Shown: positions 1-8,727, counted from the first letter of the stretch. The stretch: 13,838 nt of DNA from JAEXNA01 sp050486105 (GCA_050486105.1 JBJHCR010000171.1:1-13838), one strand, 5' to 3'. A program made the numbers and translations. Notes: a model not told the origin generated them from the letters alone.

Positions 1-3000
1 TCGATCTCGTTGAAGTTGCCCCCATCTCGCTGCTCAACCTTGGTCAACTGGTAGAGGTCATCGTACTCATAGCGCAACACCTGGTTGGCCAGGCCCACGG
101 CTTGAGTTCGCTGGCGCCTAACGTTGCTAGCCTTGGTGTAGGTGTAATCCTCAGAGAAAAACGGAGCCCCCATACCCTGAGAATACTCTATCAACTCCAC
201 CCGGTTCAAGTTGTCGTAGGTGCGGTTGCAGAGCACTCCGTTGGAGAAGGTCTTGCCGGTCAGATTCCCTACCGTGTCATAACTGTAGGAGACGGATATC
301 TGCCCTTGACTCACCGAAGCCATGAGGTTGCGGTCGGTGTAGGTGTAGGTGGTGGTATTCTCTTCCGGATCGATCACTTTGTCGATCTGGCCTACGTTAT
401 TGTAAGTGTAGGTAGTAAGGCCCGTCTCAGGCGCCTCCACGGTCAGCGGCTGCCCCTTTTTGTTGTAGGTCCAGTTGGTGGTGCCTGTGGCATCAGTCAT
501 GGAGGTGCGCCAATTGTTATCGTTATAGTCGAAAGTGATGTCGGTAGAGAGCGAACCGTGCTCGATTTTCTCCAAGCGGTCGGCATCGTCGTAAGTATAA
601 GTAATGACGCTGTTATCGCCCTTGCGAAAGGTCTTCAAGCGGCCCGAATCATCGTAGGTGAAAGCCTCAGTGATGTTCCCTGGATAGGTGATGTTGGTCG
701 GGCGGTTCAGGTTGTCGTACTGGTAGTTCGTCAGAGAATTCTTAGCGTTTGTCATGCGGAAGACTCGGCCAAAATTGTCATACTCCACACTGGTGGTCCG
801 ACCAAGAGGCTCCTCCACTCGAATCAATTGCAGGGCATTGTTGTAGATATATTCGGTACGATTCCCTTGCCAGTCGATCACTCGATCGAGTTGGCTATTA
901 TTGTTGTAGCGGTATCGAATATTGCTTTGCTGGGGGTCGGTGATCTCGGTAACCCTGTCTTTGCCGTCGTAAGCGTAGCTCCAGCGGTTATTCTTCGGGT
1001 CTCGAACTTCTGTGCGCCGACCCAGCTCATCGTTCTGAAAAGTCCAGACCGGCTGGGGCCCGACGGAACCGGTGTCTCGCGGCGAGGTTATCGTCTCCAG
1101 GTACCCATTGGAGTCGTATCCGTACAACCATTTCTTACCGGCATTATTTGTTACGTCCTCGGTTTGACCGTGTCCGTTAGTCGACACCGTGGTGGTTTGC
1201 CCCTCGGGATCGGTGATCGTCTCCAAGTTCGAGTTCCCATCATAAGTCAAGATAGTGCTAACCTGATCCGGACGGTGAACCTCCATGAGATTGTTGTCTG
1301 CCCAGACAAAATTAGTCACGATCCCTCGAGGGTCGGCGGCCGTCAGCGGATTGCCGTCGTCATCCCAGGTGTATTCAAGCTTCTGCTCCCCGGGGTTTAT
1401 AAATTCTCGCAGCCGACTGTCGGCATCATAGGCAAAACTCGACAACCCGTTGAGCGGGTCGGTCATGGAAGTCGGTCGCAGTCCAGGGTCGAACGAGACG
1501 GTATAGCTTTGAGCACTTGAGGATACGGGGCCCGGAGAACTGCTTAAGGTCGAAGTTATGATCGGTTGGGTCGGGGTTCCGGTTTGTGAGAATTGGGAGT
1601 TGGTGCCCTGCGCCGTGACGATAGACCCCAAGATACCTTGGGCCTGTGTCTTGGTCGAAGGTATCAGACGCTCTTGAATTCCAGCCGGTTGCCGCACCCC
1701 GATCATGCGAAACAACGGCGGACCATTGAAAGCCGCAGCGGCTCGCAGATCTCGGGCATACTGATAGAACATGGGCTTGCCGTCGGCATTGGTGACTCGA
1801 GTCATGGACAGCGCGCCCGATGGTCGGTTCTGGTACTGGTAGCTCACCTTGCGTCCGGTCCAATCGGTGATGGTGTCCGGCAGAAGCACGGCGGCCCAAG
1901 TGAAGGACACCTGTCGACCGATCGGGTCGCTGATGGAGGCCAACTCGGTGCCGGTGGCGTTCCAAACGTACGTATTGGCGTTGCCGTTCTTGTCGATCTC
2001 CTGCTTCAACAAGGCCACTTGAGGCTTGCCGTTCGGGGGTATCGAGAAGACTTCCCGCATCTTCGACTTATAGGTGACGGTGAAATCGGTGGCGCTGCTT
2101 TGGACAATGGTGGCCCCAGCCATAGCGCTGGCCGGTGAGGCCTTCCACTCTCCGGCTCCCACATAGTTGAAGGTCTCAGAGGTTCCATCGGGGCTGCTGT
2201 AGCTGATGTTGGCATTGGCACCAAAGACGGAGAGAGAGCGTTCATAAGAGAATCTCCAACCGCTCGACGGAAGCTGATGCTCCTGGGAGGCGTTGTGAAA
2301 ACGCTGGATCACGATAGGGAGTCCTCGAGTGCGCAAGACCATATCGGTCGCCGAATAGCGGTACCGGCCACTGACCATGTCCACCTCGCGACCCACCGAG
2401 CCCGGTATAGGAACATACTGCCGTGCGGCCGCCACAGAAGACAAGACCTGTTGGGGATAGGTTGGAGCCGAACCCCAGTGGCGAATTGGAGGAACAATAC
2501 TGACTTGGGCTACGGTACCCCAGTACTCAACCCCTCCTAGGGTTGCTGAGCCGGCACCGCTGATGTCGGAGTCAAACTGCTCAGAACCCGATGGTGCCAA
2601 AGCACGGTCGGCCAAACGTCGGTCATCCGGCCCCTCGCCTCCATTGTCAATAGCGAGTGCCTCACTGATCTCTACATAAGGGACGGCCCGAACCACACTC
2701 CCCAGGGGGACCCCGCCCAGAGGAACCTCGACCCTTATACGCTGGGCTCCCCAGGCTCCAGAGTTCTGTGCCTCGGTATAGGTTTGCCCGGTATGAGCAT
2801 CCACCAATTTCACTCCCCCCGAGAGCATTGTGCCTGGCTTGTACGGGAGACCGGTAGGAGAGAACACCTCATAGTAGGCTGCCCCTAATTCAGGTGTGAG
2901 AGTTTCAGAAAGGGATTCCAACTCTACCGCCAAATTGCCCTCGGAGACCACGATCTGCTGGTTCGCCGTTTCCGTCCCGTTGATCTCTTCTTTCATCTGC

Positions 3001-4718
3001 CAGGGCCCGTTCGACGGCAATCCTTGGCCGTAGACCAGCGGAAAATGAGAGAGCATACCACTTCCGGAAACCTGCTCAAAGGTGTGCAGGCGTCCATTCG
3101 GGTAGCGGGCATCCCAAACCTGAATCCGCAAAGTGTAACGGGTGGCGGCGGCGTTCTGCCGATAGAACAGACGCACGGAGAGATAGCTGTCGAAACGGGT
3201 TTGGTTATCCTCGGCCTCGGGCGAGTACCAATGCCAGAAGATTTCACAATTCTTGGGCAAAGGCGGTTGTTCTTCTTCGGGTTCAGGAGGGTTTTCCGGG
3301 TCCACCTCGGGCTCGATATCCTGGAGCAAGGCCGCAAGGTCATAGCTTTTATTGCGTACCAGCCAGTCGTTTCCACCTTCGTAGACCCCGTCCAGGGCAT
3401 CTACGTATCCGGAACGGAAAATGTTCCATTCCCCGGCATCAAAAGTTGACGGCTGCAGGATGTCGGCGACAACAAAGGTCTTCTCATCGAGGGGCTCCCC
3501 GTCACGGCTGCGCTTTAGGGTCCACTGGCCGGGATCTCGGGCCGATACTCCGGCAAAGAAGGTCAAAGAGTCTTGGATGAGCGGGCTACTTTCTCCGGCT
3601 TTATTGATCACCCGCCCTTCCGGCCAACGCCGGTCCCAAACCGTGACTTCCAAGGTGTAGCCGGTTTCGTCCTCCAGCTCGTTGAGTTCTCCGGTAGAAA
3701 CATAACGATATTGAACCGAGGCCGCGCTTCCTCGGCTGGTCAAGTTGCGCTCTGCGGGGCTGATAAAGTCCCAGACAATGACGGTTTCCCCGGGATTCTC
3801 GATCTCTTCGTAAGTGTCGCGAAAGAACACCGAGTAATCGTTCACATAACCCGTCTGCCCTGATGACGTTGGAATCAACGCTCCGTTCTTGAGAATGGCC
3901 CGGCTCCATGGGGTAGAAGGCTCAGGATACCCGTCGGTCCATAAAGACACCAAGGGCATACGGTTTCGGTTTCTTCTCTCTTCTCGTTCCTCGGGAGTCA
4001 ACGGAGGCTCCGGGTCTTCCTCAGGGGGATCGGCCTGGGCCACCGGACTCGGTTGAGGGCGCTGTTCTTCCGCAGATGGGAGCATCTCATTATCGCCTTG
4101 ACCTCTGAAAGGGTCCTGGGTCTCGACTTCCTGAAGATTCACCCTCTCAGTGAGGTCAAGCGACCCTGCCGGCAACTTCTCTTCCTCAACTCGGCGGGCG
4201 AATCTATTCTGGGAAAGCTCAAGCTCTCCCGACTCAACCTCCGCATTCCGGGGTTCTTCAAAGTCTCTTCCGATCTCTCGGTTCCTAGGAGCTCCCTTAT
4301 CGACCAAGGCCGAGCCGCTGGAAGGCCTCGGAGCAAGCCCTACCTCCCCTGAAGGGCTCGTAAGGCTTGGAGCCGCCGGTCCTTTGGCTTGCAGCGACGA
4401 CGCTTGGGCCTTTGCCATGACCGTTCTAATCGGATGCTGGGAGACACTCGGCACCCCAGGCAGCAAATTCTCGCCATTCGGCACAGCGAAATCGAGATAG
4501 CCCACACCGGCGTCCGAGGAGCGGTCGACGCTTCTTTCCACTTCCCCGAGTTCGGCGAAGGAGGCGTTAAAGGAGGTATCGGACTCGGAACTCCGACTCT
4601 CAGAGAGGACGGGACCTTGAAGGTTCCTGGGGGCATGAGCTGCCCACACGGGAGCGACAGGAACAATGGTCAGCAAAAAGGACCATAGGACAAAAGCAGC
4701 AACACAACGAGTAAACAC
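1..4718 (-). CDS. Secreted RHS/YD-repeat protein with DUF6531-like domain, C-terminus outside window
   Basis: The frame is open without a stop from the GTG at 4718 to the left edge, giving at least 1572 residues with the 3' end missing. The GTG follows a strong ribosome site (GGGGAGG, 4 bases away), and residues 1-29 form a Sec signal peptide (FVLWSFLLTIVPV core, cleavage near VWA-AHA). Residues about 30-255 are low-complexity and rich in Ser, Pro and Glu. Two related modules follow, with cores YTLEVTVWDRRWPEGR (about 354) and YTLRIQVWDARYPNGR (about 528), each near a Pro/Glu linker. A DUF6531-like region starts near 778 (EVDMVSGRYRYSATD, then LPIVIQRFHN). From about 900 onward there are continuous YD repeats such as YTYTDRNLMASVSQG. 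RHS proteins form a hollow shell that often encloses a C-terminal toxin; that part is not visible here, so toxin function is unknown. It lies 151 bases downstream of the pseudopilin cassette, on the same strand. Confidence 0.93.
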   Translation of the reverse strand, partial: MFTRCVAAFVLWSFLLTIVPVAPVWAAHAPRNLQGPVLSESRSSESDTSFNASFAELGEVERSVDRSSDAGVGYLDFAVPNGENLLPGVPSVSQHPIRTVMAKAQASSLQAKGPAAPSLTSPSGEVGLAPRPSSGSALVDKGAPRNREIGRDFEEPRNAEVESGELELSQNRFARRVEEEKLPAGSLDLTERVNLQEVETQDPFRGQGDNEMLPSAEEQRPQPSPVAQADPPEEDPEPPLTPEEREERRNRNRMPLVSLWTDGYPEPSTPWSRAILKNGALIPTSSGQTGYVNDYSVFFRDTYEEIENPGETVIVWDFISPAERNLTSRGSAASVQYRYVSTGELNELEDETGYTLEVTVWDRRWPEGRVINKAGESSPLIQDSLTFFAGVSARDPGQWTLKRSRDGEPLDEKTFVVADILQPSTFDAGEWNIFRSGYVDALDGVYEGGNDWLVRNKSYDLAALLQDIEPEVDPENPPEPEEEQPPLPKNCEIFWHWYSPEAEDNQTRFDSYLSVRLFYRQNAAATRYTLRIQVWDARYPNGRLHTFEQVSGSGMLSHFPLVYGQGLPSNGPWQMKEEINGTETANQQIVVSEGNLAVELESLSETLTPELGAAYYEVFSPTGLPYKPGTMLSGGVKLVDAHTGQTYTEAQNSGAWGAQRIRVEVPLGGVPLGSVVRAVPYVEISEALAIDNGGEGPDDRRLADRALAPSGSEQFDSDISGAGSATLGGVEYWGTVAQVSIVPPIRHWGSAPTYPQQVLSSVAAARQYVPIPGSVGREVDMVSGRYRYSATDMVLRTRGLPIVIQRFHNASQEHQLPSSGWRFSYERSLSVFGANANISYSSPDGTSETFNYVGAGEWKASPASAMAGATIVQSSATDFTVTYKSKMREVFSIPPNGKPQVALLKQEIDKNGNANTYVWNATGTELASISDPIGRQVSFTWAAVLLPDTITDWTGRKVSYQYQNRPSGALSMTRVTNADGKPMFYQYARDLRAAAAFNGPPLFRMIGVRQPAGIQERLIPSTKTQAQGILGSIVTAQGTNSQFSQTGTPTQPIITSTLSSSPGPVSSSAQSYTVSFDPGLRPTSMTDPLNGLSSFAYDADSRLREFINPGEQKLEYTWDDDGNPLTAADPRGIVTNFVWADNNLMEVHRPDQVSTILTYDGNSNLETITDPEGQTTTVSTNGHGQTEDVTNNAGKKWLYGYDSNGYLETITSPRDTGSVGPQPVWTFQNDELGRRTEVRDPKNNRWSYAYDGKDRVTEITDPQQSNIRYRYNNNSQLDRVIDWQGNRTEYIYNNALQLIRVEEPLGRTTSVEYDNFGRVFRMTNAKNSLTNYQYDNLNRPTNITYPGNITEAFTYDDSGRLKTFRKGDNSVITYTYDDADRLEKIEHGSLSTDITFDYNDNNWRTSMTDATGTTNWTYNKKGQPLTVEAPETGLTTYTYNNVGQIDKVIDPEENTTTYTYTDRNLMASVSQGQISVSYSYDTVGNLTGKTFSNGVLCNRTYDNLNRVELIEYSQGMGAPFFSEDYTYTKASNVRRQRTQAVGLANQVLRYEYDDLYQLTKVEQRDGGNFNEI

Positions 4719-4735
4719 TCAGCCTCCCCCGGCAT

Positions 4736-4760
4736 CCGACTGAGTCGGAAACCTGACTCA
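4736..4760 (-). promoter_or_regulatory. Overlapping inverted repeats in the leader of the RHS gene
   Basis: Two perfect inverted repeats share bases just upstream of the RHS start. CCGAC-TGA-GTCGG occupies 4736-4748, and TGAGTC(8 bases)GACTCA occupies 4741-4760. Only one of the two hairpins can form at a time. They lie 18-42 bases upstream of the GTG, next to its ribosome site, so they could be an operator or a leader switch. Function is inference. The rest of the 151-base gap (4719-4869) has no gene and no clear terminator or promoter that I can defend. Confidence 0.35.
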
Positions 4761-4869
4761 CGTTAGTATGAAGGATAGTATTACTGCCAGCAGAGTGAAA
4801 ACCCTTTATCGATAGAAAATTTGTGTCAGTATTTCATGCGCTCTTCTAGACGACCACGAACCGGTATAG

Positions 4870-6087
4870 TCAAGGACTTGGTGAGCTTCGCCACACCCAA
4901 CAGCCTTGATGCTCCACGAAATCGAGGGCTGGAACCTCGTCTTTCTCTAGGATCTGCCGCATCTGTCCGGTCTCGATTTCAACCACGAAAAGTTCTCTGG
5001 GGCCTCTGACGTCTGAAGTGACCAGCAAGCGTTTCCCATCAGGGGAAAAGCGGGGAGAGGACGTATGATGGTCGGTCTCGGTCACTCGATCGATTGCTCC
5101 TGTTCGAAGATCCAATAAATAGATATCCGAGGTGCCGTCCCTGTTGGACATGAAGGCTAGGGAGTCTCCATCCGGGGAAAAATTTGGGGCGGTGTTCCAG
5201 CCTTCGTCCCGAGTGTGCATCTGGCGTCTTCCCCCCGATGGATCCATGGTGGCGATCTGGGTTCCTCCCGATTTGCTGTCGGTGGTGACGAAGGCCAGAA
5301 GCTCCCCTCTTGGACTCCAGGCCGGAGACCCCTCATGCTGACCTGGAAGACTGATCCTTCGCTCAGTCCCATCTTCAAGATCCAGCATAAAGATTTGAGA
5401 AAAGCCCTCTGAGAACGCCACATAAGCGATATGCTTACCGTCGGGACTCCAGGCCGGTTCTTGAACCCCCGTCGGATGTTCGGTGAGCGGCGATGGTGCC
5501 GACGAACCGAGAATCGGCATGAGGTACAACTGCCGGGTACCGCTCCGGTCGGAAACGAAAGCCACTCGATCTCCCTGGGGGGAAAGCGTTGGCCAAAAAT
5601 CCCCGGCCTCGGCGGCCCCGGAGTTGATCTGCTCGAGTTCCGTTCCATCTTCATAGACCCGAAACAGTCTTGAGCGCAGGTTCGAGCCCCCGTGAGAAGC
5701 GAACATCAGTTGGTTGGCTCGACCGCGACGATGGCTGCTTAATTGGTACTTTCCGCCCCCAGGACCCGCCACCTCGACTTTGAGAACCAGCAGCTCCACG
5801 TGATTGTGCTCGAAGGAATCGACGGTGAGCACCCAAGTATAGTCGTGGAACGGTTCGGAGAAGCTTCCCTGACCGGCTTCTATCACCGAGGCTGGTTGGG
5901 CGCAGAATTCCTCCATTTTTTGCTGGGCAAGATAAGCGGCTCTCGTCTGCTCCTCTTGAAATCTGGTCTGGCGATTAACCCGGTGGAGAACTCCAGCGCT
6001 AAAACCGATGACCAACAGCATGAGCCACAAGCTTATGAGCACTTCTACCAGAGTTAACCCTCGCCGTTGCGAGGTCCGGCCTTTCAC
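4870..6087 (-). CDS. GspI/PilV-like pseudopilin fused to a TolB-type beta-propeller
   Basis: This 405-residue protein joins two folds. Residues 1-9 are a short basic leader, followed by G10 and LTLVEVLISL, a class III prepilin peptidase site with Glu at mature position 5 and a hydrophobic helix to about 34. YLAQQKMEEF (52-61) and the following strand-rich part to about 120 resemble GspI/PilV minor pseudopilins. Residues about 125-395 carry five PD40/TolB-like blade motifs (SPQG 169, SPDG 214, SPRG 258, SPDG 304, SPDG 348), spaced 44-46 residues apart, with blade sequences such as DIYLLDL. The pilin part would sit in a pseudopilus, with the propeller exposed as a binding head; this is inference. 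It starts at GTG 6087, inside a GTGA overlap with the preceding pseudopilin gene. A propeller this size is not part of ordinary GspI (about 120 residues). Confidence 0.9.
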   Translation of the reverse strand: MKGRTSQRRGLTLVEVLISLWLMLLVIGFSAGVLHRVNRQTRFQEEQTRAAYLAQQKMEEFCAQPASVIEAGQGSFSEPFHDYTWVLTVDSFEHNHVELLVLKVEVAGPGGGKYQLSSHRRGRANQLMFASHGGSNLRSRLFRVYEDGTELEQINSGAAEAGDFWPTLSPQGDRVAFVSDRSGTRQLYLMPILGSSAPSPLTEHPTGVQEPAWSPDGKHIAYVAFSEGFSQIFMLDLEDGTERRISLPGQHEGSPAWSPRGELLAFVTTDSKSGGTQIATMDPSGGRRQMHTRDEGWNTAPNFSPDGDSLAFMSNRDGTSDIYLLDLRTGAIDRVTETDHHTSSPRFSPDGKRLLVTSDVRGPRELFVVEIETGQMRQILEKDEVPALDFVEHQGCWVWRSSPSP

Positions 6088-6719
6088 CGTGCACCCTGCC
6101 CTTTATTCGGCTGCAGACAGACAGGACTCAAGGGTATCATGGTTTGCGCCGGTGGCCCTCCCTGGTCCAGGGGATAAAGGCGAACCTTCAGCAGAGGCCT
6201 TCCATGTTCGAGTCTCCATTGAATCCAGAGCTGTCCAGACTGGCCAAGCAAGCGGAAATTGGGATCTGTCCGAATATCAGGAGTCGGAGAAGGAAGGGGC
6301 AAAATAGACTCCGAGCCTGGTAAACCCGTGAAGCAGACGATACCGCGCTCGTCGTGGAAATAGGCAAACGAACGGACCTCAGGAGCTGCATCAAGGCGCT
6401 TTTGGGTGACGATCAAATGCGACTCCGGCTCTTCCCAACTAGGGAAAACCCCGTCTTGCAAACTTTGAAGCGACGGAGAACTCACCGCTTCCACTCCAGC
6501 CAATTCTCTTGTTAAGGCTTCAAAAAGATGAAACAGGCTTCGCTTACTAGGAAGGGCCTTGTCCATCTTGTGATAGGCTTTAGCATAGGAATTCACCACC
6601 TGAGCCGACACTACCAAGAAAAGGGTAAAAAGACCCATGGCGATCATCAACTCAGGAAGGGTTAGTCCGGCTTGGCCGAGTCCAGAAGCATTTTTGCTTC
6701 CACCGCACTGCCTAGTCAC
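6084..6719 (-). CDS. GspJ/PilW-like minor pseudopilin
   Basis: This is a 211-residue prepilin. An 18-residue hydrophilic leader ends in G18, followed by LTLPELMIAMGLFTLFLVV; the Glu (E23) is at mature position 5, as needed for assembly. The helix is followed by charged, then strand-rich, sequence with a FHLFEALTREL segment, as in GspJ/PilW-type proteins. The distinction between GspJ and PilW is uncertain. The start is GTG at 6719, overlapping the stop of the sugar-transferase-like gene as GTGA. Its own stop overlaps the GTG of the pilin-propeller fusion in the same way, so the three are probably translated together. The protein would be processed by a prepilin peptidase, which is not encoded in this window. 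Confidence 0.82.
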   Translation of the reverse strand: MTRQCGGSKNASGLGQAGLTLPELMIAMGLFTLFLVVSAQVVNSYAKAYHKMDKALPSKRSLFHLFEALTRELAGVEAVSSPSLQSLQDGVFPSWEEPESHLIVTQKRLDAAPEVRSFAYFHDERGIVCFTGLPGSESILPLPSPTPDIRTDPNFRLLGQSGQLWIQWRLEHGRPLLKVRLYPLDQGGPPAQTMIPLSPVCLQPNKGQGAR

Positions 6720-7249
6720 GATTTAGACCCCCGGATTCTACGGACGAGCAAGTTCCCAAGAAGCCATAAATCGAAAGTCAGGTGTGCTCGCTGTACGTAG
6801 AGAATCTCCAGGTCGCACTTCTGCTGCCAGGTGCTGCCAGGAGGGGCCAGGCAAGCCGGCGAGAAAATCCCTGGCTTGGCTTCTAGTCGAAGGCGATGTT
6901 CAGGCAAGCGCTCGGCAAAAACCAGGGAGTTTTGATAGCTATGGGGTTCAGGGCCGACCAAACTCATACTTTGCTTGAGCACGCAGTAAAGCTGAGGAAA
7001 GGGCCTTAGGGCCCGGGCAAGGCGCGATTCCTTCAATCGTTCAACAACCAAGCTTGGTCGTTGAAAGGGCACCCCGAATTGGCCGGCAGTCAGGGTTCGT
7101 TTCAGTTGAACTCGGCCGCCGTGAGCGAGTTCCAGAACCGTTAAGAGCAGGAGTAGCGGCGCTCCTAGCACCGAAAGGACTAAGCTCAACAGCAGGTCGG
7201 CGTAGGGCCGGAGACGATACCGTCCGGTTTTTTCGATAGGTGATGTCAT
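6716..7249 (-). CDS. Degenerate bacterial sugar transferase (WcaJ/PglC-type), probably catalytically dead
   Basis: This 177-residue protein matches the minimal phosphoglycosyl transferase fold (bacterial sugar transferase family) along its length. A membrane-entering hydrophobic helix lies at about 18-41 (DLLLSLVLSVLGAPLLLLL), followed by GGRVQLKRTLTAGQFGVPF, then PQLYCVLKQSMSLVGPEP (85-102), KPGIFSPA (125-132) and a closing DLEILYVQRAHLTFDLWLL. Active members have LDELPQ before this block, and the Asp-Glu pair is catalytic. Here the residues before PQ are LRPF, so both acids are gone. The usual RSM after the PF motif is also missing (PFQRPS). I infer a pseudoenzyme, perhaps binding a polyprenyl-linked sugar or serving as a structural part of the pseudopilus. 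It sits between two pseudopilin genes with 4-base overlaps on both sides, so it belongs to the cassette. Confidence 0.82.
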   Translation of the reverse strand: MTSPIEKTGRYRLRPYADLLLSLVLSVLGAPLLLLLTVLELAHGGRVQLKRTLTAGQFGVPFQRPSLVVERLKESRLARALRPFPQLYCVLKQSMSLVGPEPHSYQNSLVFAERLPEHRLRLEAKPGIFSPACLAPPGSTWQQKCDLEILYVQRAHLTFDLWLLGNLLVRRIRGSKS

Positions 7250-7662
7250 GGAAGCCCTTTGAGCACGGTTCCCTGACCGTCGGAAAGCAGATAGAGACTG
7301 CGCCGAACACCACGATGAACCCCCTCGAACCTCCAGCCGTTGTCGATGCGGTCGACGAGACAGAAGCTCATCGACTTATTCTCGAGTTCGGTCTGACTCT
7401 CGACCGCTGAATCTTGGTCCATGTAGTAGATTCGTCGGCCAGAACTCGGATCCCGGGGAGGGAGTTCTCGGGTGGCCAGAAAAAACTCCATGGCGGCCCG
7501 GGCGTTCCACTCTGCCTGCACCGCCCACTGTCGTTGTCTATGAGCTTGAAAGTCCACCTCGAGGTGCACTAGAAAAGCCCAACCCAGCAAAAAGAGCACC
7601 AAGCCTAAGGCCATGGTGGCAAGGAGAGCCGCCCCAGTCGATTTTTTCTCTGGTCTTATCAT
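7246..7662 (-). CDS. GspK/PilX-like minor pseudopilin
   Basis: This is a 138-residue protein. A basic 9-residue leader (MIRPEKKST) ends at G10, followed by AALLATMALGLVLFLLGWAF, which fits a prepilin cleavage site and N-terminal helix. Mature position 5 is Ala, not Glu. Absence of Glu5 is a known trait of GspK-type tip pseudopilins. The QWAVQAEWNARAAMEFF segment resembles the post-helix region of PilX/GspK. It is much shorter than GspK (about 300 residues) and lacks room for the large GspK insert, so PilX-like is equally possible. The ATG at 7662 lies 3 bases after the gspF stop, with GGAGG about 11 bases upstream. The stop overlaps the next gene as ATGA. Confidence 0.68.
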   Translation of the reverse strand: MIRPEKKSTGAALLATMALGLVLFLLGWAFLVHLEVDFQAHRQRQWAVQAEWNARAAMEFFLATRELPPRDPSSGRRIYYMDQDSAVESQTELENKSMSFCLVDRIDNGWRFEGVHRGVRRSLYLLSDGQGTVLKGLP

Positions 7663-7665
7663 CTT

Positions 7666-8727
7666 CTAGATCCCTCCGTGCAAAGGCAGTAACACCGCAA
7701 GTCCGACAAAACCAACCATACCCCCAACCAGCAACAGCGCAGTCGGACCAAAGAAATTGGCCAGCATATCCAGCCGAGATTCGAGTTCGGTTTCCAACAA
7801 CATCCCCAAAGCCGAAGCGCAGCGATCGAGTTCTCCAGTTTCTAGTCCAACTTGGATCACCGCCCCAAACATCTTCGTATACAGCTCGCTCCGTTTTTGA
7901 AAGTATCGCTCCAAGGGCACCCCGTTGATTAAAGCCGTGCGTGCTTTAAGCAGATCTCGACGAAAAACTTCCTGACCTGCAGCCTCGGAACAGCACTGCA
8001 AACACTGGGTCAAGGGCAGCCCAACCTGGACCGTAGAAGACAAAGTGGCCGAGATTCTCGCTAGAGCCGCCACCCGACAGAGCCGCCCGAGGAGCGGCAA
8101 CTTTAGAAGCCAAACATGGCGGTGGTACTTCGCATCGGCAGATTGCCAAAGCGTTTTGCGAAAAAGAAGAGCGAGCAAAAGAAGAAGTGCAAGAGTTCCC
8201 TGAAAACCTGGTTCAGCTAGAAGGTTCAAGAACTCGGTCAGGACGAACGTCGGCCAAGGCAACGCCGCGCTTGAGCCCAAGATGATCTCTTCGACAATGG
8301 GGATGACCAGCCGAATCGCTATCACCCCGGCAAAGCCTCCCACCAAAACCACTGATATCGGATAAATCAGAGCCCCTTTGAGAGTCCTGGAGAAGCGAAG
8401 CCGACTTTCCAGCAACTGGCAGAGACGCTCCAAAGTATTACCCAGACGACCTGAGACCTCACCTTCGCGAACAGCAGAGCAGTAAGTCTCAGAAAAGAGT
8501 CGAGGGTAACGGCCCAGAGCTTCGGAGAAGGCTCTTCCCTGGCGTAGATCCCAGGATACATTCACCAGGGCCATCGCGAATCTGAGATCTCCGCACTGCC
8601 TCGAGCAGCACTCCACGGCTTGAAGAAGCGGAGTCCCAGAGCGATACATCACGGCCACTTGCCGGGTGAAAGCGATGAGTTCCAATTGACACGGCGTAAA
8701 TTCTGGCCAATTGCTCCCCCTACTCAC
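7666..8727 (-). CDS. gspF: Type II secretion/type IV pilus inner-membrane platform protein (GspF/PilC family)
   Basis: This polytopic platform protein would couple a cytoplasmic ATPase to pseudopilus assembly. Two GspF domains are visible. The first runs from about residue 14 (LELIAFTRQVAVMYRSGTPL) to about 140 and contains REGEVSGRLGNTLE. The second runs from about 217 (CRVAALARISATLSSTVQVG) to about 340 and contains VGLETGELDRCASAL. Membrane segments lie near 118-147, 177-190 and 325-350. I chose GTG 8727 over the GTG at 8772 because it forms a GTGA overlap with the upstream stop, like other junctions in this cassette, and because the extra 15 residues add nothing conserved. At 353 residues it is shorter than most family members (about 400), through a short N-terminus. 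Each half carries an unusual Cys pair (AVECCSRQC, CLQCCSEA). No ATPase partner is encoded in this window. Confidence 0.9.
   Translation of the reverse strand: MSRGSNWPEFTPCQLELIAFTRQVAVMYRSGTPLLQAVECCSRQCGDLRFAMALVNVSWDLRQGRAFSEALGRYPRLFSETYCSAVREGEVSGRLGNTLERLCQLLESRLRFSRTLKGALIYPISVVLVGGFAGVIAIRLVIPIVEEIILGSSAALPWPTFVLTEFLNLLAEPGFQGTLALLLLLALLFRKTLWQSADAKYHRHVWLLKLPLLGRLCRVAALARISATLSSTVQVGLPLTQCLQCCSEAAGQEVFRRDLLKARTALINGVPLERYFQKRSELYTKMFGAVIQVGLETGELDRCASALGMLLETELESRLDMLANFFGPTALLLVGGMVGFVGLAVLLPLHGGI

Noticed and set aside
102..1520. Long plus-strand frame of 472 codons opposite the RHS gene
   Set aside because: The opposite strand encodes clear, continuous YD repeats through the whole stretch. 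The plus frame is a by-product of that repetitive codon pattern and has no recognisable domain.
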